From contig NZ_JAFMPM010000005.1 in assembly GCF_017349355.1 (NCBI RefSeq), positions 62,001 to 126,000 on the forward strand: a stretch of 64,000 bases of DNA, given 5' to 3'. Below, one piece after another: positions 8,747-20,300 of the stretch; positions within the stretch are counted from its first letter, which is position 1; every line of letters starts with the position of its first letter. The translations under genes were made by a program, and so were the position numbers. The notes beneath the pieces are model-generated. The model saw only the letters and a program-made list of their open reading frames with translations, was not told the DNA's origin and did not search any database. Source of the DNA: Thiothrix fructosivorans (GTDB taxonomy: Bacteria; Pseudomonadota; Gammaproteobacteria; Thiotrichales; Thiotrichaceae).

Positions 8747-10045
8747 TCAAAGAAATACGTCACGAGTAAAGTTGTTATACCAGCTATAAGCATATTGCAC
8801 GTCAATCAAGTGATCTTCATCGGAAGCGGCTATTGGTGATGTTCCCCCAGAGTTGGGTATGGTTTCAATGATTTGCCGATCCGCCGATAGTCGATACAAC
8901 GCGACAATGGACATGGCATAGCCATCACCGACAATACTGTAGCAGCCGTTACTGAATGAGGTTCGTCCCGGTTCACGTCCATTCAATAACGCTGCTACCG
9001 CCAACGCACAGGCTTTCGCCTCAGAGTTGGCTGCAAACCCTGATTTGGGTAAGGGGTTAGCAATGCATGCATCTCCAATGACATGGATATTTTCATACAA
9101 CGTAGACTCAAAGCTGGCAAAACCTACCGGACACCAACCACTGGCATCCGTTAAACCAGCCGTAAATGCCAACGCTCCCGCTTTTTGTGCCGGAATAAGG
9201 TTCAGCACACCTGCACTGAGCGTTTGTCCGCCCACCGTGGTAACTGATTTAGTGGCTGCATCTAGGCTAACCACCCCTTTATCCGCTCCCGCCACCCATT
9301 CAATCAAGGCATTATTGCTGCCGTAACCGTACAACTTCATCCACGCTTCTTCAAACAAGGGCTGTTTGGTAAAGCTGGTTTTGGGGTCAAGGATAATGAC
9401 CTTACTGTTCGGTTTGTACTTTTTGAAATAATTGGCTACTTGGCTGGCACGTTCGTAAGGGGCTGGTGGGCAACGGTAAGGGTTTGGTGGGGCAACCAAC
9501 ACGAATGTACCACCGTTGGGCATAGCTTCAAGTTGGGAACGTAGTAGGGTAGTTTGTGGGCCCGCTTTCCACGCATGGGGAATTTGCTCGGCGACGGTGG
9601 CACTGTATCCCGCCACGGTTTCGTAACGGTAATCAATCCCCGGTGCAACGATACAACGGTCATAACTGAAATTGCCAGCAGTGGTTTTTACCACCCGTGC
9701 CGTGGCATCAATCGCGGTGACTTCGGCTTGTACGACAGTAATACCACGCTTTTTCAGCGCGTCGTAACCGAATTGCAAGGAATCCAAGGTGCGCTCACCA
9801 CTCAATACCTCGTTGCTCATGTAGCAAGTGTAATAGGATGGGTTCTTTTCGATGAGTGTAATATTGATGCTGGGGTCTGCCAACTTCAGGTATTTGGCGG
9901 CTGTCGCCCCACCCGTGCCGCCCCCGACAATCACCACATTCGCGTTTGCGCCCCAACTCCGTGTGGATATCCCGGACATTAAGACCAAACCACCTGCCCC
10001 TAACGCTTTAAGGAAGTTCCGACGATTTACGTGTGTCATAGTCAT
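8747..10045 (-). CDS. fccB: Flavocytochrome c sulfide dehydrogenase, flavoprotein subunit
   Basis: FccB oxidises sulfide in the periplasm and passes electrons to a c-type cytochrome. The 432-residue product starts with a twin-arginine signal (RRNFLKALGAGG), then the FAD-binding VVIVGGGTGGATAAKYLK. The cysteine of YYTCYMSNEV (residue about 74) corresponds to the covalent FAD attachment site of Allochromatium FccB. The redox cysteines lie in RCPPAPYERASQ and GWCPVGFASFE, and the C-terminus has VQYAYSWYNN. The start may be 10045 or the second ATG at 10039; AGGGAG lies just upstream of both. It follows the DUF1501 gene by 7 bp and is the last gene of the unit. No free-standing fccA is present; an FccA-like segment lies inside the giant protein two genes upstream. 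Confidence 0.93.
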   Translation of the reverse strand: MTMTHVNRRNFLKALGAGGLVLMSGISTRSWGANANVVIVGGGTGGATAAKYLKLADPSINITLIEKNPSYYTCYMSNEVLSGERTLDSLQFGYDALKKRGITVVQAEVTAIDATARVVKTTAGNFSYDRCIVAPGIDYRYETVAGYSATVAEQIPHAWKAGPQTTLLRSQLEAMPNGGTFVLVAPPNPYRCPPAPYERASQVANYFKKYKPNSKVIILDPKTSFTKQPLFEEAWMKLYGYGSNNALIEWVAGADKGVVSLDAATKSVTTVGGQTLSAGVLNLIPAQKAGALAFTAGLTDASGWCPVGFASFESTLYENIHVIGDACIANPLPKSGFAANSEAKACALAVAALLNGREPGRTSFSNGCYSIVGDGYAMSIVALYRLSADRQIIETIPNSGGTSPIAASDEDHLIDVQYAYSWYNNFTRDVFL

Positions 10046-10052
10046 TTTCTCC

Positions 10053-11333
10053 CTAAACCCTGATGCCACTGGATACAGCGGGGTTAAACAAAGCCATTGC
10101 TTCTGCCTTGAGGCTGTAACGCTGTGCTAACGCATGGCTGTCAATGCCAAGCAATTTACGCAGTTCGGTATGGATGTGCTTGGTTTGTAAATAAACGCCG
10201 TTATTATCTGGCAGTAAGGTGTTAGGGTTAATCTTGACGCGCTGGTGTGCAGGTCCACTGACACCAACGATACGGTTTGCCCACGGTGCGTTTTTCGCCA
10301 TGATGAAATCGCTACCCAATGACCAATGGTCTTTGCCGTTGGTGGCATTATAATTGGGTGTGCGTCCTACATCGGAAGTGACGTGTACCACTAGCCGATT
10401 GCCTAACCCCATGCTGTCGGCTTTTGTCCACAGGTAATCCAATAAGCGCGTCATGTCGGTCAAGGTATTGGTGTGGGCATTGTCATGATTGCCGTGCGAA
10501 TCCCAGCCACCCGTCCCAAAACTCCCCGTTGCCGTCATGCCCGCTGCTGCCAATACCAAGAACATGTGTAATTCGCGGATGCCATTGCGTTTCATCCCCG
10601 CTAAATCATTAGTATCTAACGTAGCAGGCAATACTGTTCCCAAGGCTTTGATGTCTGCACTGCCCACACGGGCGCGTTGCAGCTCCTCCAGCTTACGTTG
10701 CCAACGTGGCAGATTATCCGGCTGTTGCTGTTGCACCGTCAGGCGGTCTTGCTCGTAACGGTGCAGCAAATCTAAATGGGATGGCGCGTAATAAGTCTTC
10801 GTACCAGAATTAAAATTTGGATTAGCCAAGGTACGTAACAAGTTTTCGTCCGGCAGTGCCGTAAACGGCATAATTCCCACCGTACTGTCGAACCCGCCTT
10901 GGCGCACAAAGGGCATGGGCAACGCAGCCCCCACCGCCGCCGCATACAACTCATTGGTGGAAGGGAAGCCATCCATCAAATTGCCAGTATTGCGGGTACG
11001 GCTAGCTGCATCATGCCCATTGGTTTGGATGTCAATCCCATTAATAACCAAGATTGAGTTGTAATACTTATTGAAAAAGGCGGTGTTCTCCGCCATTGGG
11101 GCGAAGCGCAAATTGCCTGCTCCCCCAGCTTTCAAGGTACTCGCCCATTGGTTGATGGCAGGGTTTTCACGCGGGTCGGAAAAGGAACTGTGGTCCCAGC
11201 CTCCGCCCAGATGTATGGTCAGCAATACCTTGCCCGTATGCAAATTAGCGGCATAAGCACTACGCCCAGCCCCAGCCAATACACTAGCCAAGCTCGCCGC
11301 ACTCGCCAGTTTCAGAAAGTCACGTCTATTCAT
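10053..11333 (-). CDS. DUF1501 family Tat-exported protein
   Basis: This 426-residue protein has a twin-arginine signal (MNRRDFLKLASAASL) with cleavage near SAYA (residue 28), followed by VLLTIHLGGGWDHSSFSDPREN. The GGWDxH pattern recurs later as GTGGWDSHGNHDN, and there is a HVTSDVGRTPNYN segment. This is the DUF1501 pattern, which is distantly related to alkaline phosphatase/sulfatase folds. DUF1501 genes are usually paired with large cytochrome-bearing DUF1592/DUF1800-type proteins. Here the gene lies between the giant cytochrome-bearing protein (27 bp gap, GGAGG ribosome binding site) and fccB (7 bp). Its biochemical role is unknown; it may act in export or assembly of the giant protein. 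Confidence 0.88.
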   Translation of the reverse strand: MNRRDFLKLASAASLASVLAGAGRSAYAANLHTGKVLLTIHLGGGWDHSSFSDPRENPAINQWASTLKAGGAGNLRFAPMAENTAFFNKYYNSILVINGIDIQTNGHDAASRTRNTGNLMDGFPSTNELYAAAVGAALPMPFVRQGGFDSTVGIMPFTALPDENLLRTLANPNFNSGTKTYYAPSHLDLLHRYEQDRLTVQQQQPDNLPRWQRKLEELQRARVGSADIKALGTVLPATLDTNDLAGMKRNGIRELHMFLVLAAAGMTATGSFGTGGWDSHGNHDNAHTNTLTDMTRLLDYLWTKADSMGLGNRLVVHVTSDVGRTPNYNATNGKDHWSLGSDFIMAKNAPWANRIVGVSGPAHQRVKINPNTLLPDNNGVYLQTKHIHTELRKLLGIDSHALAQRYSLKAEAMALFNPAVSSGIRV

Positions 11334-11360
11334 AGCCTATCCTCCGTTCCTATACGCTGA

Positions 11361-14300
11361 TTATTCATACAGGAAACGGGCATCGTTCATCAGGTACATC
11401 ATGACCACGCCCCACGCACGTTTGGTGTAGTTCGGGTCTTCCCAACTGGAATACAAGCGGCAAGCGGCATCCGTACTGTCGTTACGGCTTGCCCATACAT
11501 CACTAAACAAGCTGAAGCTGCGCGTGATTTCAGGATCGTCTATTGCCAGTTTTTCATTCAGGAATTGTCGATACAGGTATTGTAAATTGGTGCGTACCCG
11601 TTTCTCTCCGGCAGGCATATAGCCGCTGTCCGACATAATCACCCGTAAGTAAGTGTCATCCACGAACGAGTCATTGTTCGGATTGGTGCTGGTGTCGATG
11701 CGCTTGCCCTGCATGTAGAAGCGGATGCTACGGGTTTTGGCTGGAATAGAGGCGTAAGCCATTTCCGTTTTCCAATAACCTTCTTTAGCTGAAAGGATTT
11801 GGCTGGTAGCCAGTTCGTTGTCCGCCGCATCACGGAAGCTTAGGTACACACTGGCTTCATCATTGTTCACACTCCAGCCGCGCAACGCTGCCCCGAACAA
11901 TACTTTGGCTTTACTGGTATCAACCAGTGCTTTGGTTTGATTGGTGTCAATCAACGCTTTGGTTTGACCTGCGTTAATACCATCACTCCATGCGGTAATA
12001 TCCACGTTCTGATACAGGCGTCCTAGCGGGGTTGGGTTGGTACAAATGCTACCGGGGTTGAAGATTGCCTTGCCGCTATTGATCGAAGGTCCACCTTCAC
12101 AAGTGCCCGCTTTGCCAGATAATACCCGTGCTGTGCCTTGTTCCACTGTCCAGCCATCCAAGCCGTTCTCTGCACCCGAATTGACCAGCAGGTTGAGGGT
12201 GCTGGTATCAACTTTCTCATACACTGGCGTGTCCGTGGCTTCTACGAATGGGAACAGCTTGCGCCCGCTCGCGGTGAGTCGAAAATCATCCGCTACCGCG
12301 TTGCAACTGAGTTCGATGGCCATGCGTTCGGGGATATTGCCCATTAAACTGTTCATGTCGGTATTGGGTTTGCTTTGCAGTCTGCCACCGTCAAAGCCAC
12401 CGTAGAACTGCCCCATGCTGCTGTTCCACGCATTTTCTGGGCGGAAAGGCGACCAGTCCGTTCCTGTGAGGGATTTGATTTTGGCGTGCAATTCTTCCGG
12501 TGTCAGCAAGCGAGCCAAACCCGTGTCCGCAAGTACCTGCTGTCGTTCTGTCGACAAATCGCCTGCTTTGGCACGGAACAGGGGGCTTGCTGCCATATTA
12601 ATCAGCAAATCTTTGACGTTCCATGCACCATGCCCTTGGTCGTAGGCAAAGCGGCTGGCTATTTGCATCAAGATTTCGTCTTGCGCATTGTAAGCAGCCA
12701 TTTGGGTGGCATAACCCGCCGCATTCGGATCAACCGGCGCTTTGAGGGGTTCGCGTTTGAACAGTGGTTTGTACCAGAAATACACGCCACCCTTAGCAAA
12801 ACGCGGGTCTTGTACCAATTGTTTCCCTAACCATTGCAGGTTGTCTTGTGTTCCCGGAATGTTCAGTACATTGCTGTCGGGTATCCTGAAAAGGAGGAAT
12901 AGATCATCCAAATACGCATCGGTGTATTTGTCCGCCCATGTTTGGGTAGAACGCAGCCCTTGTACGGTAAAACGCAGTTTGCGAACACTTTTCGGTACTT
13001 TCGCCGTTGCTGTTTTAGCTGTCCAAGTCCACGAAGTCTTATCGGTCAGTACGGCTGTTTTACCGAGGCTCTTGCCTGCACTGTCCAGATATTCGACCCA
13101 TACGGAAGGGGTATCTTGCCCACCAAGGGAGCTGAAATAAGCACCAAAATCGATCTCAGCCTTACCTTGATCAACTTGAATGGCGGATGAGCTAATGTCT
13201 ACATCCTGCCATGCCAAGGTTTCATTCACAGGCGTGTTACAAGAACCAATTTGGTATAGATAACTACCTGTCTTGGGTGTGCGTGGGATGCGCGAACACG
13301 CAGCAGTATTGCTCGTTTCCAGTATGCCTTTATTCACTGTCCAGCCAGTAACACCGTTTTCGGCGGAAGGGCTTTTTAGCAGATTCGCGGAACTTGCCCA
13401 GGTTGTACTCGCATAATTGCCGTAACCACCGGGGGCAGTACTGTTATTAAAGCCGGTGGGGAACATATCCCGATACCATGTATCGTCGGTGTGATACCAC
13501 GGTTGCCCATTGTTATCCAAGGGATAGCTGCCGGACTTATAAACATTCGCCAAGGAATCCTTACCGCCTTTTGTCCCATCGAAGTTTTGCAGATAACGCG
13601 CATTGACACCCCAGTCGCGGAATGCCCCAGCTACCGGTTCCATAATGGTATGGCACACCATGCAGTTAGGATTTTGCATAGTCGGTACGAGATAATTACC
13701 GTTATTGCTGTCATCCAGCGGACGTTGCGCCAATGCCTCAATGTCCAGTGCCATGAACTGTTTGTACAGCCGTGAAGCACGGTGGCGATTGCGGTTAGTA
13801 TCCGTGGTTGGGAAGCGTGACAACCAGGCATTGGTACTCATTACTCCTGCATGGGCGAATGCCTTACCGGGGTAGCGTGCTGATACCTGTGGAATACGGA
13901 CTGGACGCAACTCTTTCGCGTCCGTCGCATTGGTAAAGCTGCCGCTGACGGGGTTTGCACCCAAGGCTTTCGCCAGTTGCGGGTTGGTAACGGTGTAATC
14001 AGCGGTTAACGCATCCGTCCACGGTTTATCGTTACCCACAAGGTATTGCAGCAAGAACACGGGTTCTTTGCGCTCGGCATCACTGGCAGCATTTTTTTCA
14101 TCCTGTGTTAGGCTGTTAATGGCTGGGAAGTCGCTAGCAGAAAGCCCCGAACCACTACCGATGCTGGCTGCTCCACTGCTCAGGAATACTTCATGCCCTG
14201 CGCGGTAGACAAACGCATCCATTGCTCCTTTCACATCCATCATTTGACGCAGGGTGACGCGGAAGGCTTCTTCCGTATTGGCTGCATCCGTTTCTGCTTG

Positions 14301-17300
14301 GGTTGGCAGGCGGTTCAGCAATAACAACGAAGCTTTGCGTAATGTGTCGGAATAATTCATCAACAGCACACCATCCGGTGCAACTTCATCGCTGGTGATG
14401 ACCGATGTTACCGCACTACTCACCACCGACCGATTGCCAAAAATATCTACAGCTACTACGGTGTACTGGTACTTGCCTGCCTTCAAGCCAGAATCCGTGA
14501 AAGTATTAAAGCTGGTTTTGCCAACCCACACCCCATCACGGTAAATGTCGTAATGGAGAACTCCCCAATCATCGCTAGAATCGACCCACGTCAATGTGGT
14601 GCTGGTGGGGGTGTAAGAAACAGCTTCCAGATCCGTTGGTTTTTCTGGTGGTTGGGTATCTTTCGCGTTGCTGGCGTAGAATTCAGCCAGAGCCGCGATA
14701 CCATTGTCACCCGCTGCCTTATACAGCAAGCTCATCGCATCAGCCATCTTGGCATTGGTTTGGCTACGACCTGCCGCGTAATCTTTCAGAGTATGCTGCA
14801 TATATGGCTTCCATTGCCCTGCCAGACGTGTGCCTGTCAAACTGACATCTTTCCCGCCCGACGTGTGGCACGATGCGCAATATTGAGTATGCAAATCCCG
14901 ACCTCGTGCTACTTGGGTAGCATTAGTGTTTTGGGTTGCCGCAATGAATGGTTGTTGTGAGAAGAACTCTGCCAAACGGCTGATTTCATCGGCTGAATAC
15001 CCTTTGGCAATGCGTTTCATGACGGTGGAAGCGCGATGACCACTTTGGTAGTCTGCCAAAACTTTGCTTAAGTATTGCTTGCCCATGCCGCCCAGTCCGG
15101 GAGTTGCAGGGCCAGCGCTGACCCCTGACGTACCGTGACAACTGGCGCAGTTCGCTGCCAACGATGCGGTCATCACCGGCTCATTCACATCCGGCACGTT
15201 AGTGCATTGTCCTGGTGTTTCTAATTGCCCTAACAAATTGGATAGCAGCGTGTAGTCAGTGGATGTCGCTGTGAATACTGCCCCACCGCCGTGGGTTATT
15301 TTACCGCTGACTTTATCCAGTACTGTTTGTTTGCCCAAGGTTTGGGTAACGCTGCTAAGTGCACCGAGATTGCGAGCGCTGGCATCCACTGCCGTGGAAA
15401 GGATGAAGCGGGTATTTTGTCCCATACCGCCTGCCACATGGCAGGTGATGCAGTTATTCATGGAACTTTCCACCTGCTGTTGGTAATACAACTGGGTGGT
15501 TTCACAAATACCGTCTGGGCTGATGGTCACGGCATTGCTGTCGAGTGAAACATTGCCTGCTGCGTCCAGTGCCTTGATTGTGTAGGTATAGCTGCGTCCA
15601 ATTTGCACCGTTGTGTCGGTGTAAGCCAACAGAGCGGTCATACCCAGTAAGCGTCCATCCCGCACAATACGGTATTTAGTAACGCCTTTATTATCAGTCG
15701 CCGCATCCCAAGCCAAACGTACCTGCTGGGTAGTATTGACCTGTGCTGTCAAATTGGATGGAGCGCTGGGTGCAGTGGCATCGCCGCTAGTAACTTCTAC
15801 CGCAGCAGAAGGAGCAGATGTATTACCCGCCGCATCCAAGGCGACTACTTGATAACGATACAGGGTGTTTTGTATGGCTTTACTGTCAGTAAAACGGGTT
15901 TGGGTGCTTGTGCCGATTTGTACGCCATTGCGCAAAATACGGTAGCTGGCAACTCCCACGTTGTCCGAAGCAGGTTCCCATGTCAATACAATTTGGGTAG
16001 GAGTCAATACCTCGGCGATTACGCCTGTTGGGGTTGTCGGGCCAGTACCATCCTTCGTCGTCACGCTCAATGCAGCAGAAGCTGCCGACAGATTACCGGA
16101 CGTATCCACCGCCATGACTTTATAAGAATATTTACCCGAACTTTGTAGCGTATTGTCCACAAATCCCTCTGTGCTGGTTTCCCCTAGCAGCTTATTATCG
16201 CGCCAGACTTGATAACCTTTGATCGCAATATTGTCCGTTGCTGCCGTCCATGTCAGCGTGACCGACACAGGTGTCAGTGCTTGCACCGCGAGTTTGGTTG
16301 GAGCGGTGGGTACTTGCGTATCGGGAACGGTGACTGTAAGTGTCGCTTGGCGGGATTCCTTACCGTTAGGCCATACCGCTGATACGGTGTATTTGTATAG
16401 CTTCATGGCTTGCACGAGCGTATCCGTGGCGCTGGGGGTGGATACGGTGGTTAACAGAAGGCCATCCTTATAAACCTTGTACTGGGTGACAATCGGTTGG
16501 TTATCCCATGCGAGGATGACTTTATCCTGTGCTAGCGTTGTGGTGCGCAAGTTTGCTGGCATTTGCGGTTCACTTAGCTGATCAGCTTTCCAATTCATTT
16601 GCGCTACGGCTGCCCCAGTGGCCTCGTAATATTCAGCCTTAACGGTATGTAGCCCCCCCGTCAGGAAAATCCGTTTGGTATAGGTTGTTGCTCCCTGATT
16701 TTTCCATGCATTCACCAGTGCTTGCCCGTCTACCCATAAGCGGAAGCCGTCATCACTTCTGACCGTAAAGGTGTATTCGCCCTCAGCAAAATCGAACTTA
16801 CCTTGCCAGCGACTCGAAAAATTCTCCGCATTAATACCCGTTTGTGGAGATGTGTTGCCCCAATCAAAATTGATGGCATCGTCGTAACGGGTTTCGGCTA
16901 CCTTGCCCGTCAAATCCTTGGTGTTATAAAAACTGGTGCAAAACTTGCCTTGTGGGATTTCTGTGCTGCAATCCGGCGTTTTTTCCCACCAGACTTTTGC
17001 TTTAGCATTGCCTGTATTTTCAAGGTATTCCACTTTGATCTTATGCACACCCGCCGTCATGGCGCTGAGCTGTCGCTGCTTGCCATACCACGGTGCTTTG
17101 GCTGTCCATGCATCAATCAGCAAAGTACCATCCACCCAGACTTTAACCCCATCATCCACATCGGTGAGAAAACGGTATAAACCTTGTTCAAAGCGCATAT
17201 TCCCCGTCCAGCGTACTGTGAAGCGGTCACTAGGTACGAAACTGCTGGGTGCTGTACCCACCCAGTCAAAATTAATCTGGTCAGCCAACACCACGTCAGC

Positions 17301-20300
17301 GACATCGCCGCTAAAATCAGGGGTTGCGTAGAACTCGCCACAGAATTGGTTTTCCGGCGTAGCACTGCATTCAAGCACCTTACTCCAGTTCAACTTGGCT
17401 CTTGCTACTGACCATGAATCGAAATACTCCATTTTCAGCGTGTGTAAACCGGCTGCCAATTTGAGGACTTTCTGCTGTTTACTGTTCTGTTGCGTCCACT
17501 TGTCGATAACCAATACGCCGTCCACCCACAAACGCACCCCCTGGTCGGTATCGGTAACGAAGCGGTAGTTACCGTTACCAAAGAGGTATTTACCTGTCCA
17601 CCGTGCCGAGAAACCATCCTTTGTCACCAGCGGATCAGGCTGCCCCTCTGCCCAATCGAAGTTTATTGCATCTGTTTTTAACACTTGTCGAGCGAAGCCG
17701 CTCAAATCTTGGTTATTATACAATTCCATGCAGAACGCATTGTCGGGCGTGACCGCACAGCCGCCGACTTCTGCCCAGCTCAATTTGATCTTGGCGCTGC
17801 CATAACTTTCACGGTATTCCACTTTGACGGTATGTCGCCCTTTCGACACATACGGTACGGATTGCACCTTGCTTTGCCATTGCCAGTCCATCGACCAATG
17901 ATCAAGCACCAGCACATCGTCTATCCAGACACGGACACCATCATCTGCTTCGCCGGTGAAACGGTAGTAACCCGCATTGAAATCAAATGCCCCTAACCAA
18001 CGTGCCGAAAACAAATCAGATTTTACGCCTTGCATTGGGCGGTTAGCGCCCCAGTCAAAATCCAGTGTTGGAGTGGTTTGAGTGCGCACTGCCGTGCCTG
18101 CTAAGGCATCTCCATCAAAGAATGCTCCACAAAAGCTACCCACTGGAATGCCATTGCATTCCTTCATTTGCGCCCAAGAGAGACGTGCGGTCGCATCCCC
18201 AGATTCTTCGTGATATTCCACTTTGATGAGGTGCTTACCTGCGGTCATCGGCAGGTCATAGGTATACTCACTATTGGCATTTGTCTGCCACTGGTTGATG
18301 ACCAGATTGCCATCCACCCACAAACGCATTCCGTCATCTGCTTGGGCAATGAAGCGATACTTATCCGCCACAAAGTTAAAATTGCCCTGCCAGCGCACTG
18401 AAAACTTATCCACGGGGACAATATCTGGTATGGGGGAGGTGTTTTTCCAAGCAAAATCCACGCTGGCATCTTCGCGAATCTTCACAGGACCATCGGTCAA
18501 ACTGTTGTTGGCGTAGTACTCTGCACAGAACTTGTTGTCTGGGAGCGTGGTGCAACCATCCGTCACTTTTACCCAATCCAGCTTCGCGAGGGCGCCGCTG
18601 GTTTTCTCGTAATACTCCATTTTCACGCGGTGCTTTCCAGCGCTAATCGGCGTACCTTGTTTATTGACACCGTTCCACTGATCTTTCCAAGAATCAATCA
18701 GCAAGCGATCATCCAGCCACACCCTTACCCCATCATCCGTGGTGGTGGTGAAGGTGTAATTACCGTTTTCAAAGGTAAAATCCCCCGTCCAACGCGCGGA
18801 GAAGTTGTCCGCCGGAAAACCACCACTCATGGGTGCGGCACTGCCCCAATCAAAATTGATCGCATTGGTTGCTTGGAAGCGTTTTGCCACACCCTCCAGC
18901 TTCATGTTGTCAAAGAATTCCCCGCAAAACGTCCCTTGTGGCACTGTGGTACAATTGCCCAAAGCCGCCAGCCAGCGGATGTCCAGATAGCTGCCCGTGA
19001 CTGCTTTCAGTTCCACACGGATACGGTGATTATTCGCTGAGAGATTTTTTAGTGCTTGGCTGAGGCTATTGGCGACAGAACCCGTATTTTCATAGAGCAA
19101 TACATCGTCTACCCATATTTTCAGTGCCCCGCGCCCGTGGCGAATGTCAAATGCATAATCTCCCGCCTTGGCGATGTTAAACAGGCCATCCCAACGCATC
19201 AATAAGCCGCTGGACAGGTCGATTCCTTGTGGAAAAGTAAACTTGCTGAAATCGAATTGGATGCCATTCGTTGTTTGCGTGGTGGTGGTATCCGCAATCA
19301 GTGTTTTGCTGGTTTTATCGACGAATGTCAGGCACATTTTGCCGCTGGACAAGCTGCACGCCATGCGTTTGAACGATAAATCCACTGCGGCATTGGAATT
19401 GATGTCGGTGTATTCCATGCGTACCGTATGTGCGCCTGCTGTCAATGCCAAATCTGCTGTCAAGGTACGGGTAGCGGTCGCTGCGGTGGTGTTGCCATTC
19501 AGAACCAGTACATTGTCAATCCACACGCGCACGCTATCATCCGCTTTTAAGGTAAAACGGTAATCACCACCTAAAACATTCAACGTAGCATGGTATTGCG
19601 CCGTAAATCCGTCTGCCCCAATGCCTGCATCTGGCCCACCCGACAGCCAATTTTTTACAAATAACGGCGAATTGCTGCCGCTGTCATCCACACTGATAGG
19701 TTGTTCCAGTATCAGCGCTGGTTGGGTATTGGTGTCTGTGCCTTTGTAATAAGCCACGCAAGATTGTCCTGCCACAGGTGCTGGACAAGTCAGTAATTCC
19801 GCTGACGCTTCCTCACGCAACCAAACCCCTTGGTTGGACACTGCCTTTGTAACGGTTTGCACTCGCGCACTGGGTACAGTGACGTGTAAGCCACCCTCCA
19901 AAGCAAATTTAGCCGGATAATCACTTTCCGTGACACTCGCTACATTCGCCCCAGTCGCCAACTTTGGGGTAAAGCGCCAAACTTTGCCATTGGCAGTTGT
20001 TGCTGGGGTTAGCACAAAAGGTTGTGCCCAATCGACCCCATTATCAGCCAAGCGGGTCAGCGCTGCGGTTGTGCCTACCTGTTGGTCAAACTCACCGAAT
20101 ACTTGATTAACCAGTGCATCATCCGCTGCCGAATTCGTATTGTTCAAATACACGAATTTCCGTGCTCCGGTCAGCCCTGCGTGCAAAAGCATTTCCTGAT
20201 ACAAGTCAGAATTTGTTAATAACGCGGTATAACCCGTTGTCACTGCTGCTTGGTTTTTGTTAGTCAAATAAGGGTAAAGCGGACGTGTTGAAGCTAATGC

